NCBI GenBank assembly: GCA_016795245.1
Contig: JAEUIA010000117.1
Coordinates: forward strand, 1-64,000
Reading direction: 5' to 3'
Source of the DNA: Planctomycetota bacterium
Lineage (GTDB): Bacteria; Planctomycetota; UBA1135; GCA-002686595
Length of the DNA: 64,000 nucleotides
Shown here one piece after another: positions 1 to 11,834 of the stretch. Made by a program: the position numbers and the translations under genes. The stretch's first letter is position 1; each line of letters starts with the position of its first letter. The notes under the pieces are model-generated. The model ran no database searches, was not told where the DNA came from, and saw only the letters and a list, made by a program, of their open reading frames with translations.

Positions 1-50
1 ACTCGCCGGCGTCAAGCCGTACGCCGGCGCGCGGTTCTGCGCCGGCGAGT
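1..50. repeat. 11-bp perfect inverted repeat downstream of spoVG
   Basis: The arms at 1-11 (ACTCGCCGGCG) and 40-50 (CGCCGGCGAGT) are perfect reverse complements separated by 28 bases, and the core CGCCGGCG also occurs once inside the loop. It lies 49 bases past the spoVG stop on the minus strand and ends at the window edge. It may terminate spoVG or a plus-strand gene outside the window. There is no T-run, so termination is a guess. Confidence 0.45.
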
Positions 51-99
51 TTGACCCACACGAGCCTGGCTCCGTACGGTCAAAGTCGATCGAGCGGGA

Positions 100-552
100 C
101 TAGCGGTCGGCGGCTTCGTGGTCTTCGTACGAGTCGTAGTCGAGGTCGTCGAAGCTCTTCGCCACGTAGCCTTCCTGCTTGGACTTCACCAGTTCGTCGG
201 CGTAGGCCTGCAGTACGGCGCGTTGCACCTGGTCGCGGGCGTCCTGGCTGATCGGGTGGCAGATGTCGGCGTAGAGGCGCGGGCGGCCGCGTTCGTCCAT
301 GTCGCCGCGGTCGTCGGAGAGGCGGGCGCCGCAGTCGTTGCAGTGGCGCGCGCGGATGTGATTCTTGGCGGCGCAGGCCGGGCAGCGATCGCACAGCTTG
401 CGGCTCGGCATGGCGACGAACAGGCCGCGGCCGCCTTCGATGATCTTGATGTCGCGTACGACGAGGCACTCGTCGATCGTGATGCTCGCGAATCCACGGA
501 GCTTGTCGCGGGTGCTCAAGAGGAGCTTGATGCGAATCTCCGATATCTTCAT
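100..552 (-). CDS. spoVG: SpoVG-family protein with an inserted zinc-ribbon
   Basis: SpoVG proteins are small nucleic-acid-binding regulators, originally linked to sporulation and septation in Firmicutes. The N-terminal half carries the family pattern (MKISEIRIKLL at the start, then a CLVVRDIKIIEGG-like strand and FVAMPSRK near residue 50). The C-terminal half carries the HPIS plus amphipathic helix near residues 104-125. Between them sit about 45 extra residues with C-x2-C-x2-C and, 12 residues on, C-x2-C, which looks like a metal-binding ribbon. At 150 residues it is clearly longer than the usual 85-100. It is the last gene of the pssA-folK-panC-ispE-spoVG run, and ispE next to spoVG is also seen in Bacillus. 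The start is ATG at 552. Confidence 0.88.
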   Translation of the reverse strand: MKISEIRIKLLLSTRDKLRGFASITIDECLVVRDIKIIEGGRGLFVAMPSRKLCDRCPACAAKNHIRARHCNDCGARLSDDRGDMDERGRPRLYADICHPISQDARDQVQRAVLQAYADELVKSKQEGYVAKSFDDLDYDSYEDHEAADR

Positions 553-572
553 CCCAGGTGCGTCCTCGTCTG

Positions 573-590
573 TGCCTCATTAGCGAGGCA
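573..590 (-). promoter_or_regulatory. Small hairpin in the spoVG leader
   Basis: A 6-bp stem (TGCCTC/GAGGCA) with a 6-base loop lies 20 bases upstream of the spoVG start codon, inside the 72-bp gap after ispE. It could be a processing or attenuation site. It has no T-run, and I see no convincing promoter in the gap. Confidence 0.25.
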
Positions 591-624
591 AGGCCTGATA
601 TCCGCAAGTCCGGATGGAACCGGG

Positions 625-1569
625 TCAATCCAGCGGGCAAATCCGGACTCCGTGCCCGGTCGGGCGCACGCTGCCGGAAAAGCGAGATTCCATTCGGCGA
701 TCGCGCGCTGCAGCCGCGATCCGCGCCAGGTCCTGCCGCGCGGCGGCCTCTCCCTCGTATAGGCCGAAGAAGCTCGATCCGCTGCCGGAGAGCCGAAAAT
801 GTGAGGCCCCGAGGGCGTCGAACAGGTCGCGCCAGGCGACGAGTTCAGGCACGGCCGTGAAAGCGGCGGGCTCGAGATCATTCCCGAGAAGTGCGCGAGC
901 TGCATGTGCTTCGGTGCTGAACCAATCCGTTCGTCGCACCGTAGAAACCGGAGGGGCAGCTCTCAAGTGGAATCCTAACTGCGCGTACACCGCCGCCGTC
1001 GGACTCGCGACGCGCGGCGTGATCAACACGATCGACCAGTGTGTCGGCGCGCGCGCCGGTGCGACGATCTCGCCGCGGCCCGTGCACCACGCCGCACCCG
1101 TGTCGGCGGCGCGCGCGAAGAACACGACGTCGGAGCCGAGCGTCGCGAGTTGCGCGTCGCGCTCGTCGGGCGACATTGCGACATCCAAAATTGTGCACGC
1201 TGCGAGCCACGCTGCGGCGGCATCGGAGCTGGCACCACCGAGGCCGGATTGGCTCGGAATGCGCTTTGCGACGTGCACGTCCAGACCCGTGTCCGCGCGC
1301 ACGCGCGCCTGCTTGCGCGCGTGCTCCAACACGAGTTCGGCGGCGCGCGCGGCGAGGTTCCTGGTATCGGCGGGAACGTCGGCGCTCGCGTGCTCGCCGG
1401 AGAGCAGGAGGCGCACCGCGCCGCGGGTCGTGCGAAAAATGCGGATCTCGTCGCAGGGCTCGACCGCGACGAGGAAGGTCGCGAGTTCGTGGTAGCCGTC
1501 CGCTCGACGGCCCAGGACCTCCAAGCGCGGATTGATCTTGGCCGGAGCCAAAACGCGTACGGCGTCCAA
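625..1569 (-). CDS. ispE: 4-diphosphocytidyl-2-C-methyl-D-erythritol kinase IspE
   Basis: This GHMP-family kinase phosphorylates CDP-methylerythritol in the MEP pathway to isoprenoid precursors. The N-terminus has the APAKIN substrate motif (residues 8-13) followed by the RADGYHEL segment. The GHMP ATP loop PSQSGLGGASSDAAAA is near residues 107-122. The length of 314 is slightly above the usual 280-300. The predicted start is TTG at 1569, preceded by GGGGGAG and only one base after the panC stop, so the two genes are probably translated together. The 3-prime neighbour is spoVG. Cytoplasmic. Confidence 0.93.
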   Translation of the reverse strand: MDAVRVLAPAKINPRLEVLGRRADGYHELATFLVAVEPCDEIRIFRTTRGAVRLLLSGEHASADVPADTRNLAARAAELVLEHARKQARVRADTGLDVHVAKRIPSQSGLGGASSDAAAAWLAACTILDVAMSPDERDAQLATLGSDVVFFARAADTGAAWCTGRGEIVAPARAPTHWSIVLITPRVASPTAAVYAQLGFHLRAAPPVSTVRRTDWFSTEAHAARALLGNDLEPAAFTAVPELVAWRDLFDALGASHFRLSGSGSSFFGLYEGEAAARQDLARIAAAARDRRMESRFSGSVRPTGHGVRICPLD

Positions 1570-1570
1570 C

Positions 1571-2454
1571 TCAACTCCCCCGCGGCGGAGCGGACAGGTA
1601 CATGTTGTCGATCAGACGCACGCCGCCGACGCGCGCCGCGACGAGTGCGATGGCGCGTTTCATGTTCCCTTGCGGCGCGCTCGCGGTCCAGCGCTCGGGG
1701 TCGCGCAATTCCGCGTACTCGATCTCGACGCCCGGGCGCGCGATCTCCGCCTGCAGGATCGCGCGCAGCGCCTGAGCGTCGCGCAGCCCTTTTTTCCAGG
1801 CCTTTTCCGCCGCCTTCAAGCCGCGCGAGAGGCACACGGCGCGGTCGAGTTCGGACTTCGAGAGCAGCATGTTGCGCGACGAACGCGCGAGACCGGAGCG
1901 TTCGCGCGACGTCGGACACACGACGATCTCGGGCCGCTTCTGCCGGCGCGCGAGGTCGCGCACGACGAGCGTCTGTTGGTAGTCCTTCTGGCCGAAGTAC
2001 GCGCGCGTCGGCTGCACGCAATCGAACAGGCGCTCGACGATCGTGATCATGCCGGCGAAGTGCCCCGGCCGGTGCGCGCCCTCGAGCCCCTCGGCCGACG
2101 GCCCCGGCGCGAGCAAACGCGCCGGCTTCAAGGTCCCGTCCGCGCGCAGATCGCCCGGGAAAAAGCCCGCCAGCGTGCCCGTGAACACCATCGCGACGCC
2201 GAGCGCTTCCAACCGGCGCGCATCGGCCGCGAAATCGCGCGGATAGCGCTCGAAATCGGCGCGGTCGTTGAACTGCAACGGGTTGACGTACACGCTCGCG
2301 CAGGTCACGTCGTTCTCGCGCAGGGCGCGCGCCACGAGTTCGAGATGCCCCTCGTGCAAGGCCCCCATCGTCGGCACGAAACCGAGCGTGCGACCGGCGG
2401 CGCGCGCACCCAGACACCAGGCCCGCGCTTCGGCCGGGCTCGCGAGCTCGACGA

Positions 2455-2458
<4 letters not shown>
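1571..2458 (-). CDS. panC: Pantothenate synthetase PanC
   Basis: PanC condenses pantoate and beta-alanine using ATP in the last step of pantothenate synthesis. The hallmark motifs are present: PTMGALHEGH near residues 29-38, the FNDRADFERYPR pantoate-binding region, GQKDYQQ near 149-155, and SSRNMLLS near 184-191. At about 295 residues it is close to the family length of 280-290. The ATG at 2458 overlaps the folK stop by 4 nt (ATGA), which marks this start in preference to in-frame upstream codons that lie inside folK. The enzyme is cytoplasmic. Confidence 0.95.
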
Positions 2459-5204
<2,746 letters not shown>

Positions 5205-5208
5205 ACCC

Positions 5209-5550
5209 ATGACTTCCCTGGATCAAACACCGCCCACGGCCCCCGTCGTCACCGAGGAAGCGCGCGACACGCGCAGCCGACTGCACGCTTTCGCCGCGCG
5301 CGTCGGCTACTGGTTGCCGGTGTTCGCCGTCGTGGTGCTCTTCGCGCAGATTTCCTTCCTGGGTTTGCGTCCGGCCTTGTCGGAAGCCAAACGGCTCGCG
5401 GCGGCGGAAGCGGTGCTGACGGCCCGTCATGCGCGGGCGTGCCAGGAAAACCGCGAGATCCAGCTGCAACTCGCGGCGCGGCAGGACCCGGTCTTCCTCG
5501 AGCGCCAGCGCCGACTGCGCACGATCCAGCCGGTTGTGATCGAGAAGTGA
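5209..5550 (+). CDS. FtsB/DivIC-like septum-formation initiator protein
   Basis: A 113-residue protein with a cytoplasmic N-terminal tail of about 30 residues, one transmembrane helix (YWLPVFAVVVLFAQISFLGL, about 34-53), and then a charged helical stretch likely to form a coiled coil. It ends with the segment DPVFLERQRRLRTIQPVVIE, like the DPxxxExxAR end of FtsB/DivIC proteins. Those proteins form the FtsQLB divisome subcomplex. The position 4 bases after eno mirrors the eno-ftsB order of proteobacteria. Planctomycetes lack canonical FtsZ division, so the role here is uncertain. Sequence similarity is low and the call rests on architecture plus synteny. Confidence 0.6.
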   Translation: MTSLDQTPPTAPVVTEEARDTRSRLHAFAARVGYWLPVFAVVVLFAQISFLGLRPALSEAKRLAAAEAVLTARHARACQENREIQLQLAARQDPVFLERQRRLRTIQPVVIEK

Positions 5551-7457
5551 GCCGCGCGCCGGGGCGCCGGGGCTTCCTGACCGCGCTCTTGGCGGCGAGC
5601 GCGTGCCTTCCCGCCGCGGCGCAAGCGCGTGCACAGCCCCTGGTCGAGCGGCTGGAACTCGAAGGCGCACTCGACAACGACACGGATCTCGCGCGCGATG
5701 CGGCTGCACACGCGGCACTCGTCGCGGGCGATGAAGCGCTCCAGAAAGCCGGCGACGCGAACGCTCCCGTGGCGGCACTCGAGCACTGGCGCCGCGCGCT
5801 GCAGATCTCCAGCCCGCTCTCCGCCGTCGAAGCCGATGCGCGCCGCACGATCAGCATCGGCGCTGCGCTGCGCGCGCGGCTCACTCAGGCCTTGCGCGCG
5901 GAGTTTCGCGCGCGATTCGCAGGCTCGGCCGAGGTCGCGCTCGCGAAGGCCGGCCTCGACGAAGCGGCCTTGGAACGGGTCGCGCACGAATACCCCTTCA
6001 CGCGCGCGGGCCTCCTGGCCGAGTTGCGGCGCTTCGATCTGGCGGCGGAGCGCGGAGCGATCTACGCGGCCAGATCCGCGCTGAAACAGGCTGAAATCGC
6101 GCTCGAATCGAACCCCGACCTCGCCGCGGCACTCGGCGCGCGCAGGGCCTTTCTGCCGCGCCCGCCAGACGAGGACTCCGAACCTGACCCGGTCGCAGGC
6201 GCGCGCGCGCTGCGACTCGCCGCGATGATCGATCTGGGCTCGGATCCCGCGCTCGAGCCGGATCGGATGCTCGAGCCCTCCGGCGTCGCGCACGCAGACG
6301 GGCGCGTCTTCTGCGAGAGCGGCGAACGCCTGATCGAGATCGCGCCGGACGGCACGCACAGCGTGTTCGAGCCGCGGCGCCTGGCGGTGGAGCGCGGCGC
6401 GCGCGCCTCGTGGCTGCCGATCTTCGGCGATCAGGAACGTCCCTGGACGCAACGGCCCGCGCTCGCGGGAAACCACCTCGCGCTCGTGCTCGGACGCGCG
6501 CGCGAGACGCGCGGCAACGCGCTGGCGCTGTTCGACGTCTCGGCGACTCCGCCGCGGCTCGTGTGGCTGCACACGGATCTGGATGCGCCCGCATTCGCAC
6601 CGCTCCCAGGCCGCCTGGAATTCCAGCCCGGACCGATCACACAAGCCGGGCTCGTCGTCGTGCAGGTCCTGCAGTGGGAACAACCCGGCGCACCACCCGA
6701 GCTCCAGACCGTCGCGGACACGCACGTGTCGGCGTGGCTCGTCGCTTTCGAAATCCAGACCGGCCAGAAGGTGTGGCAGCGGCGCCTCGCGAGCGGATCC
6801 GACCGCCGCGGCCGCGCCTTGCGCCGCTTCGGAACTCCGCGCGGCTCGTCGATCGCGTCGCCGCCTCTGATCGAGCGCGCGGGCGTGATCTGGGCCGCGA
6901 CCGAGCTGGGAGTCGTCGCGGCGGTCGAACTCGACGACGGCCGCCTCGTCGAGTCGCTGGCCTTGAAGCGCGTGCGCACCGAACCGACCGCGCGGCCGGG
7001 CTGGGGCGGACCCTTTTTCGTGGACAGCGGCAAGGTCGCCTGCTCCCCCGCCGACGCCGAGCGCTGGACCTACGTGCTCGGCGCCCGAGGAGCGCAAGCG
7101 CTGCGGATCGCGGGCCTCGAGCGCCTCGTCGGCGGATCGGCCTCCGGGCTGACGGCGCTGGTGCGCGATCCGGACCGGCGTGTCCTCGTGTGTCTTTCAC
7201 CCGCGAGCGGAGCGCGCGTCGACTCGCTGCCCTTCGCGCGCGGCGCCGCATACAAGGGCGGTTTTCAAGCGGGTGAGCGCGTGTGGAGTGCCGTGGGAGA
7301 GACCCTCTACCTGCACGCGGTGGAGCGCGACCTCGAACTCGTCGCCCGCTTGGACCTCGCGGGGCTCGCACTCGAACCGCACACGGGGGTGTGGTCGGCC
7401 GGATCACGGGTCTATGTGGTCGGCGCGGGCCGGATCTGGGTCGTCGAAAGCGAGTGA
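5547..7457 (+). CDS. Secreted PQQ-like beta-propeller protein
   Basis: The 636-residue product starts at GTG 5547, overlapping the previous stop (GTGA). A signal peptide (FLTALLAASACLPAAAQARA) is followed by about 200 residues of helical, TPR-like sequence. A propeller region from about residue 230 to the end has repeated outer-strand segments such as VWAATELGVVAAVELDDGRL and VSAWLVAFEIQTGQKVWQRRL, typical of quinoprotein or PQQ-binding-like blades. No PQQ ligand set or catalytic residue can be assigned, so a scaffold or sensing role is as likely as a dehydrogenase. It looks like a shorter relative of the gene at 14281, which has the same helical-then-propeller order. Confidence 0.72.
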   Translation: MSRAPGRRGFLTALLAASACLPAAAQARAQPLVERLELEGALDNDTDLARDAAAHAALVAGDEALQKAGDANAPVAALEHWRRALQISSPLSAVEADARRTISIGAALRARLTQALRAEFRARFAGSAEVALAKAGLDEAALERVAHEYPFTRAGLLAELRRFDLAAERGAIYAARSALKQAEIALESNPDLAAALGARRAFLPRPPDEDSEPDPVAGARALRLAAMIDLGSDPALEPDRMLEPSGVAHADGRVFCESGERLIEIAPDGTHSVFEPRRLAVERGARASWLPIFGDQERPWTQRPALAGNHLALVLGRARETRGNALALFDVSATPPRLVWLHTDLDAPAFAPLPGRLEFQPGPITQAGLVVVQVLQWEQPGAPPELQTVADTHVSAWLVAFEIQTGQKVWQRRLASGSDRRGRALRRFGTPRGSSIASPPLIERAGVIWAATELGVVAAVELDDGRLVESLALKRVRTEPTARPGWGGPFFVDSGKVACSPADAERWTYVLGARGAQALRIAGLERLVGGSASGLTALVRDPDRRVLVCLSPASGARVDSLPFARGAAYKGGFQAGERVWSAVGETLYLHAVERDLELVARLDLAGLALEPHTGVWSAGSRVYVVGAGRIWVVESE

Positions 7458-7619
7458 CGCCGCGGATCGGTCGCGCGCTGTAGCCGACTGCCACACAGGT
7501 CGATACCACTCTCGGGGGTCTCGAATGCGTGGTCCTTACGTCCGCGCGCGTTCCGTCCGGGACCGCACCGGATACACTCCGCCGCCCGAATTCGTCGCAA
7601 CCTTGGAATCAGGATCATC
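7458..7619 (+). other. Gap upstream of the moxR operon
   Basis: This 162-bp gap separates the propeller gene from moxR. AGGA at 7611-7614 is a plausible ribosome-binding site 5 bases before the moxR ATG. TACACT at 7573-7578 could be a -10 box, but no good -35 accompanies it. Nothing else stands out. Confidence 0.35.
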
Positions 7620-8648
<1,029 letters not shown>

Positions 8649-8657
8649 GACCGGACC

Positions 8658-9575
8658 GTGGCCACAGCCAAGAGCCAGTCCGCGTTGGACCCGGCGGTCC
8701 TGGACCGTTTGTCGAACCTCTCGTTGGTGGCGCGCACCGTCGTCGAGGGGTTCATGGCCGGTCAGCACCGTTCGGCGCGCCTCGGCAGCTCGGTCGAATT
8801 CGCCCAACACCGCGAGTACGTGCCGGGCGACGAGTTGCGCAAGGTCGACTGGAAGGTCTACGCGCGCTCGGATCGATTGGTGGTGAAGCAGTACGTCGAG
8901 GAAACGAACCTCGTCTGTCACCTCCTGCTCGACGCCTCGGAATCGATGGCGTACGGATCGCTGGCCTGGACCAAGCTCGACTACGCGCGCTGGGCCGTCG
9001 CGGCGCTCTCGCATCTCGTGATCCAGCAGCGCGACACGGCCGGATTGGTCGTTTTCGACGAGGGCTTCCGCACGAAAGTCCCGCCCGGCAACGGCGCGGC
9101 GCAGCGCGCGAGCATCCTCGACACGCTCGAGAAGACCGAAGCCAAGGGCACGACGCAGATCGGCACGACGATCGACTGGGTCGCGCCCAAGTTGAAGAGC
9201 CGCGGCATCGTGTGCATCTTCTCGGACTTCTTCGACGATCCGGCGTTGATCGTCGCCGGCCTGCGCAAGCTCGCGCACGCCGGACACGAACCGATCCTGT
9301 TCCAGGTGCTCGACCCCGAGGAACTGAACTTCGACTTCCAGGCGCTGTTGAAGCTCGAAGGGCTCGAAGCGACCGGCATTCACCGCATCGATCCGCGCGC
9401 GCTGCGCCAGGCCTACCTCGAAGAGATCGAAGCCCACCGGCGCGAGTTGATGCGCCAGGCGAGCCTGCTGCGCATCGACTTCGTGCCGTTGACGACGGCG
9501 ACCGGGCTCGAAGCGTCGCTCTCGACCTATCTGGCACATCGCACGGCTCGTGCGCGCGGCGGGAGGCGCAGCTAG
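8658..9575 (+). CDS. DUF58 protein (vWA-like MoxR partner)
   Basis: DUF58 proteins carry a vWA-like fold and nearly always lie next to moxR. The signature [17 protein letters not shown] is near residues 54-70, followed by [24 protein letters not shown]. This ends with a DxSxS-type MIDAS (DASES). The later strand [11 protein letters not shown] also fits a vWA fold. The length is 305, without obvious membrane helices. The start is GTG at 8658. The probable role is a client or regulator of the MoxR ATPase in envelope-related assembly. The exact function of the family is not established. Confidence 0.88.
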   Translation: MATAKSQSALDPAVLDRLSNLSLVARTVVEGFMAGQHRSARLGSSVEFAQHREYVPGDELRKVDWKVYARSDRLVVKQYVEETNLVCHLLLDASESMAYGSLAWTKLDYARWAVAALSHLVIQQRDTAGLVVFDEGFRTKVPPGNGAAQRASILDTLEKTEAKGTTQIGTTIDWVAPKLKSRGIVCIFSDFFDDPALIVAGLRKLAHAGHEPILFQVLDPEELNFDFQALLKLEGLEATGIHRIDPRALRQAYLEEIEAHRRELMRQASLLRIDFVPLTTATGLEASLSTYLAHRTARARGGRRS

Positions 9576-9581
9576 ACGCTC

Positions 9582-11834
9582 ATGGGCGGCTGGATCGGAG
9601 GCTTTGCGCACCCCGCGCTCTTGTGGGGTTTGGGATTGGCAAGCGTGCCGATCCTGATCCACTTGCTGAATCGGCAACGGCACAAGCCGATGCCGTGGGC
9701 GGCGATGCGTTTCGTGCTGGCCGCGTACCGCAAGACGCGCCGGCGCGTGCAACTCGAGAACCTGCTCTTGCTCCTCTTGCGCACGGCGGCTGTCGCGCTG
9801 CTCGCGTTGGCGGTGACGCGGCCCTTCACCGGCGACAAGAGCCCGCTCGCGACCTTGACCGAAGGACGGCGCGACCTCGTGGTGATCGTCGACGGATCGG
9901 CGTCGATGGGTCTGCGCGAAGGCGTCGAGAGCGTCTTCGAACGCTCGGTGAAGCGCGCGCGGGAGATCGTGCGCAAATTGTCGGGCAGCCGCGGCGATCG
10001 CGTGCGCTTGATCTACGCGGGACAGTACCCGCGCTTGCTCTCGTGGACGACGCCCGAGCAGGCGAGTTCGATGCTCGACACGCTGACGGCGCCCACGGAC
10101 GAACCGCTGGACCTCGCCGCCGCGCTGGCCGACGTGCTGCAGCGCGCCAAGGAAGGCCCGAGCGAATCGACCGCCGACGGCGGCGGTGTGCTCGAAGTGC
10201 TGCTCCTGACCGACCTGCAGGCGCGCGTCTTCCACCCCGAGGACTCGAACACGAAGTCGCCCGAGACGAGCGCGCGCGGCGCCTTGTTCGACGTGCTCGA
10301 ACGCCTACGGGAGCACAAGGTCACGGTCGTCGTCGAGGCGCCCCCGGGTTCGGAACCGAATCCGCCCAATCTCGGCATCGCAGCGGTCGAACCGATGGCG
10401 CGCCTGGGCGGCCCCGGTCAACCGGCCGAGATCGTCGTGGAGGTGCGCAATTTCGGGCCCGCGACGAAGAACAACGTGCGCATCGTGCTCGAAGTCGACG
10501 GCGACCGCCGCCCGAGCGAGACCACGGATGTGCCCGCGCGCGGCCGTTCGCAGGTCGTGTTCTCGGTCGCGTTCAAGACCGCCGGCGAACACGTGCTCAC
10601 GGCGCGCATCGAGGACGGCGATCGCCTCGCGTGCGACAACCAGCGCTCGCGCGTCGTCGTCGTTCCGCCGGCCGTGCGCGTCTTGCTCGTGAACGGCGCG
10701 CCGGGCGCGATCATCGAGGAGGACGAGATCGGCTACCTGCGCGCGGTGATCGAACCCGCCAGCGACGCGATCGGCCGCGGCTCGTTGGCGCCGTTCGACG
10801 CGCGCGAGCTGGCGCCCGGCGAATTGTCGGCGCCCGATGTCGATTTCACGCACTACGACGTCATCTGGCTCGCGAACGTCGAGAGCTTGCCGGCGATCGT
10901 CGTCGACAAGCTCGAGGCCGCGGTCGCCGGTGGACGCGCGCTGATCGTTTCGCTCGGAGACCGCGTCGACACCGCCGCCGCGAACACGCGCCTGTTCCGC
11001 GCCGACGGCAGCGGACTCCTGCCCGCTTCGCTCGGCGAGCGCGTCGCGGTGCGCTCGCGCTCCGAGGCGTACTACCGCGTCAAGAGCTTCGACACGACGC
11101 ATCCGGCGCTGTCGTTCTTCGCCGACGAGCGCTTCAAACCGCTCCTGACCGAGATCCCGGTGTACGAGTTCATCTCCGCGCGCCCGATCGCCGGCGCGCG
11201 GGTGCTGGCGACGCTCGACGACGACGGCGGCAGCCCGCTGCTCGTCGAGCGCGCCTACGACCGCGGCCGCGTGTTCCTGTGGACCACGACGATCGATCCC
11301 TTGTGGACGCGCCTGCCGGAATCCCCCGCGACGCTGGTGCCGCTCGTGCACGAGTGGTTGCACTACGCCGGCGCCACGCCCGAGCCGCCGCGCAACGTCG
11401 CGCCGGGCACGCCGCTCGTGGCCGAGACTTCGCACTTCCCGCGCAACGTCACCGTCGTGCGCCCCGACGGCGCGCGCCGCCCGCTCGACGGCGATTCGCA
11501 ATCGACGAGCGGTGATCGCTGGGTGCTGCCCGCGGTGCCCGGCAAGGACACCGAAACGGCCGGTGTGTACCGCATCGAGATGGACGGGGGTGCACCGATC
11601 TCGTTCGCCGTCAACGTCGATCCGCGCGAAGGCGATCTCGAGCGCATCACACCGACCGAACTGACCGCGATGCATTTCAGACTGTCGACGGACGACGCGC
11701 CCAGCGGCGACCCGGGAACAGCCGACCGCCGCGGCGAACTGTGGCGTTGGATCGCGATCCTGTGCCTGGTCGCCTTGGTGTGTGAGTCCTTGTGGGCTGC
11801 GTTCCTGGGACGCAAACGGAGCGTGCGCCGATGA
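9582..11834 (+). CDS. BatA-like membrane protein with vWA domain
   Basis: The N-terminus has the aerotolerance (BatA) N-terminal domain: a helix, [20 protein letters not shown], and a second helix [18 protein letters not shown] vWA domain follows with [15 protein letters not shown] near residues 103-112 and a LLLTDLQAR strand. The middle contains a CARDB-like beta domain ([20 protein letters not shown] region), and the next part resembles a class I glutamine-amidotransferase-like fold. A final transmembrane helix ([20 protein letters not shown]) sits at the C-terminus. Length 750. The stop overlaps the next gene by ATGA. Likely a membrane-anchored, periplasm-exposed partner of the MoxR ATPase. 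Confidence 0.85.
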   Translation: MGGWIGGFAHPALLWGLGLASVPILIHLLNRQRHKPMPWAAMRFVLAAYRKTRRRVQLENLLLLLLRTAAVALLALAVTRPFTGDKSPLATLTEGRRDLVVIVDGSASMGLREGVESVFERSVKRAREIVRKLSGSRGDRVRLIYAGQYPRLLSWTTPEQASSMLDTLTAPTDEPLDLAAALADVLQRAKEGPSESTADGGGVLEVLLLTDLQARVFHPEDSNTKSPETSARGALFDVLERLREHKVTVVVEAPPGSEPNPPNLGIAAVEPMARLGGPGQPAEIVVEVRNFGPATKNNVRIVLEVDGDRRPSETTDVPARGRSQVVFSVAFKTAGEHVLTARIEDGDRLACDNQRSRVVVVPPAVRVLLVNGAPGAIIEEDEIGYLRAVIEPASDAIGRGSLAPFDARELAPGELSAPDVDFTHYDVIWLANVESLPAIVVDKLEAAVAGGRALIVSLGDRVDTAAANTRLFRADGSGLLPASLGERVAVRSRSEAYYRVKSFDTTHPALSFFADERFKPLLTEIPVYEFISARPIAGARVLATLDDDGGSPLLVERAYDRGRVFLWTTTIDPLWTRLPESPATLVPLVHEWLHYAGATPEPPRNVAPGTPLVAETSHFPRNVTVVRPDGARRPLDGDSQSTSGDRWVLPAVPGKDTETAGVYRIEMDGGAPISFAVNVDPREGDLERITPTELTAMHFRLSTDDAPSGDPGTADRRGELWRWIAILCLVALVCESLWAAFLGRKRSVRR

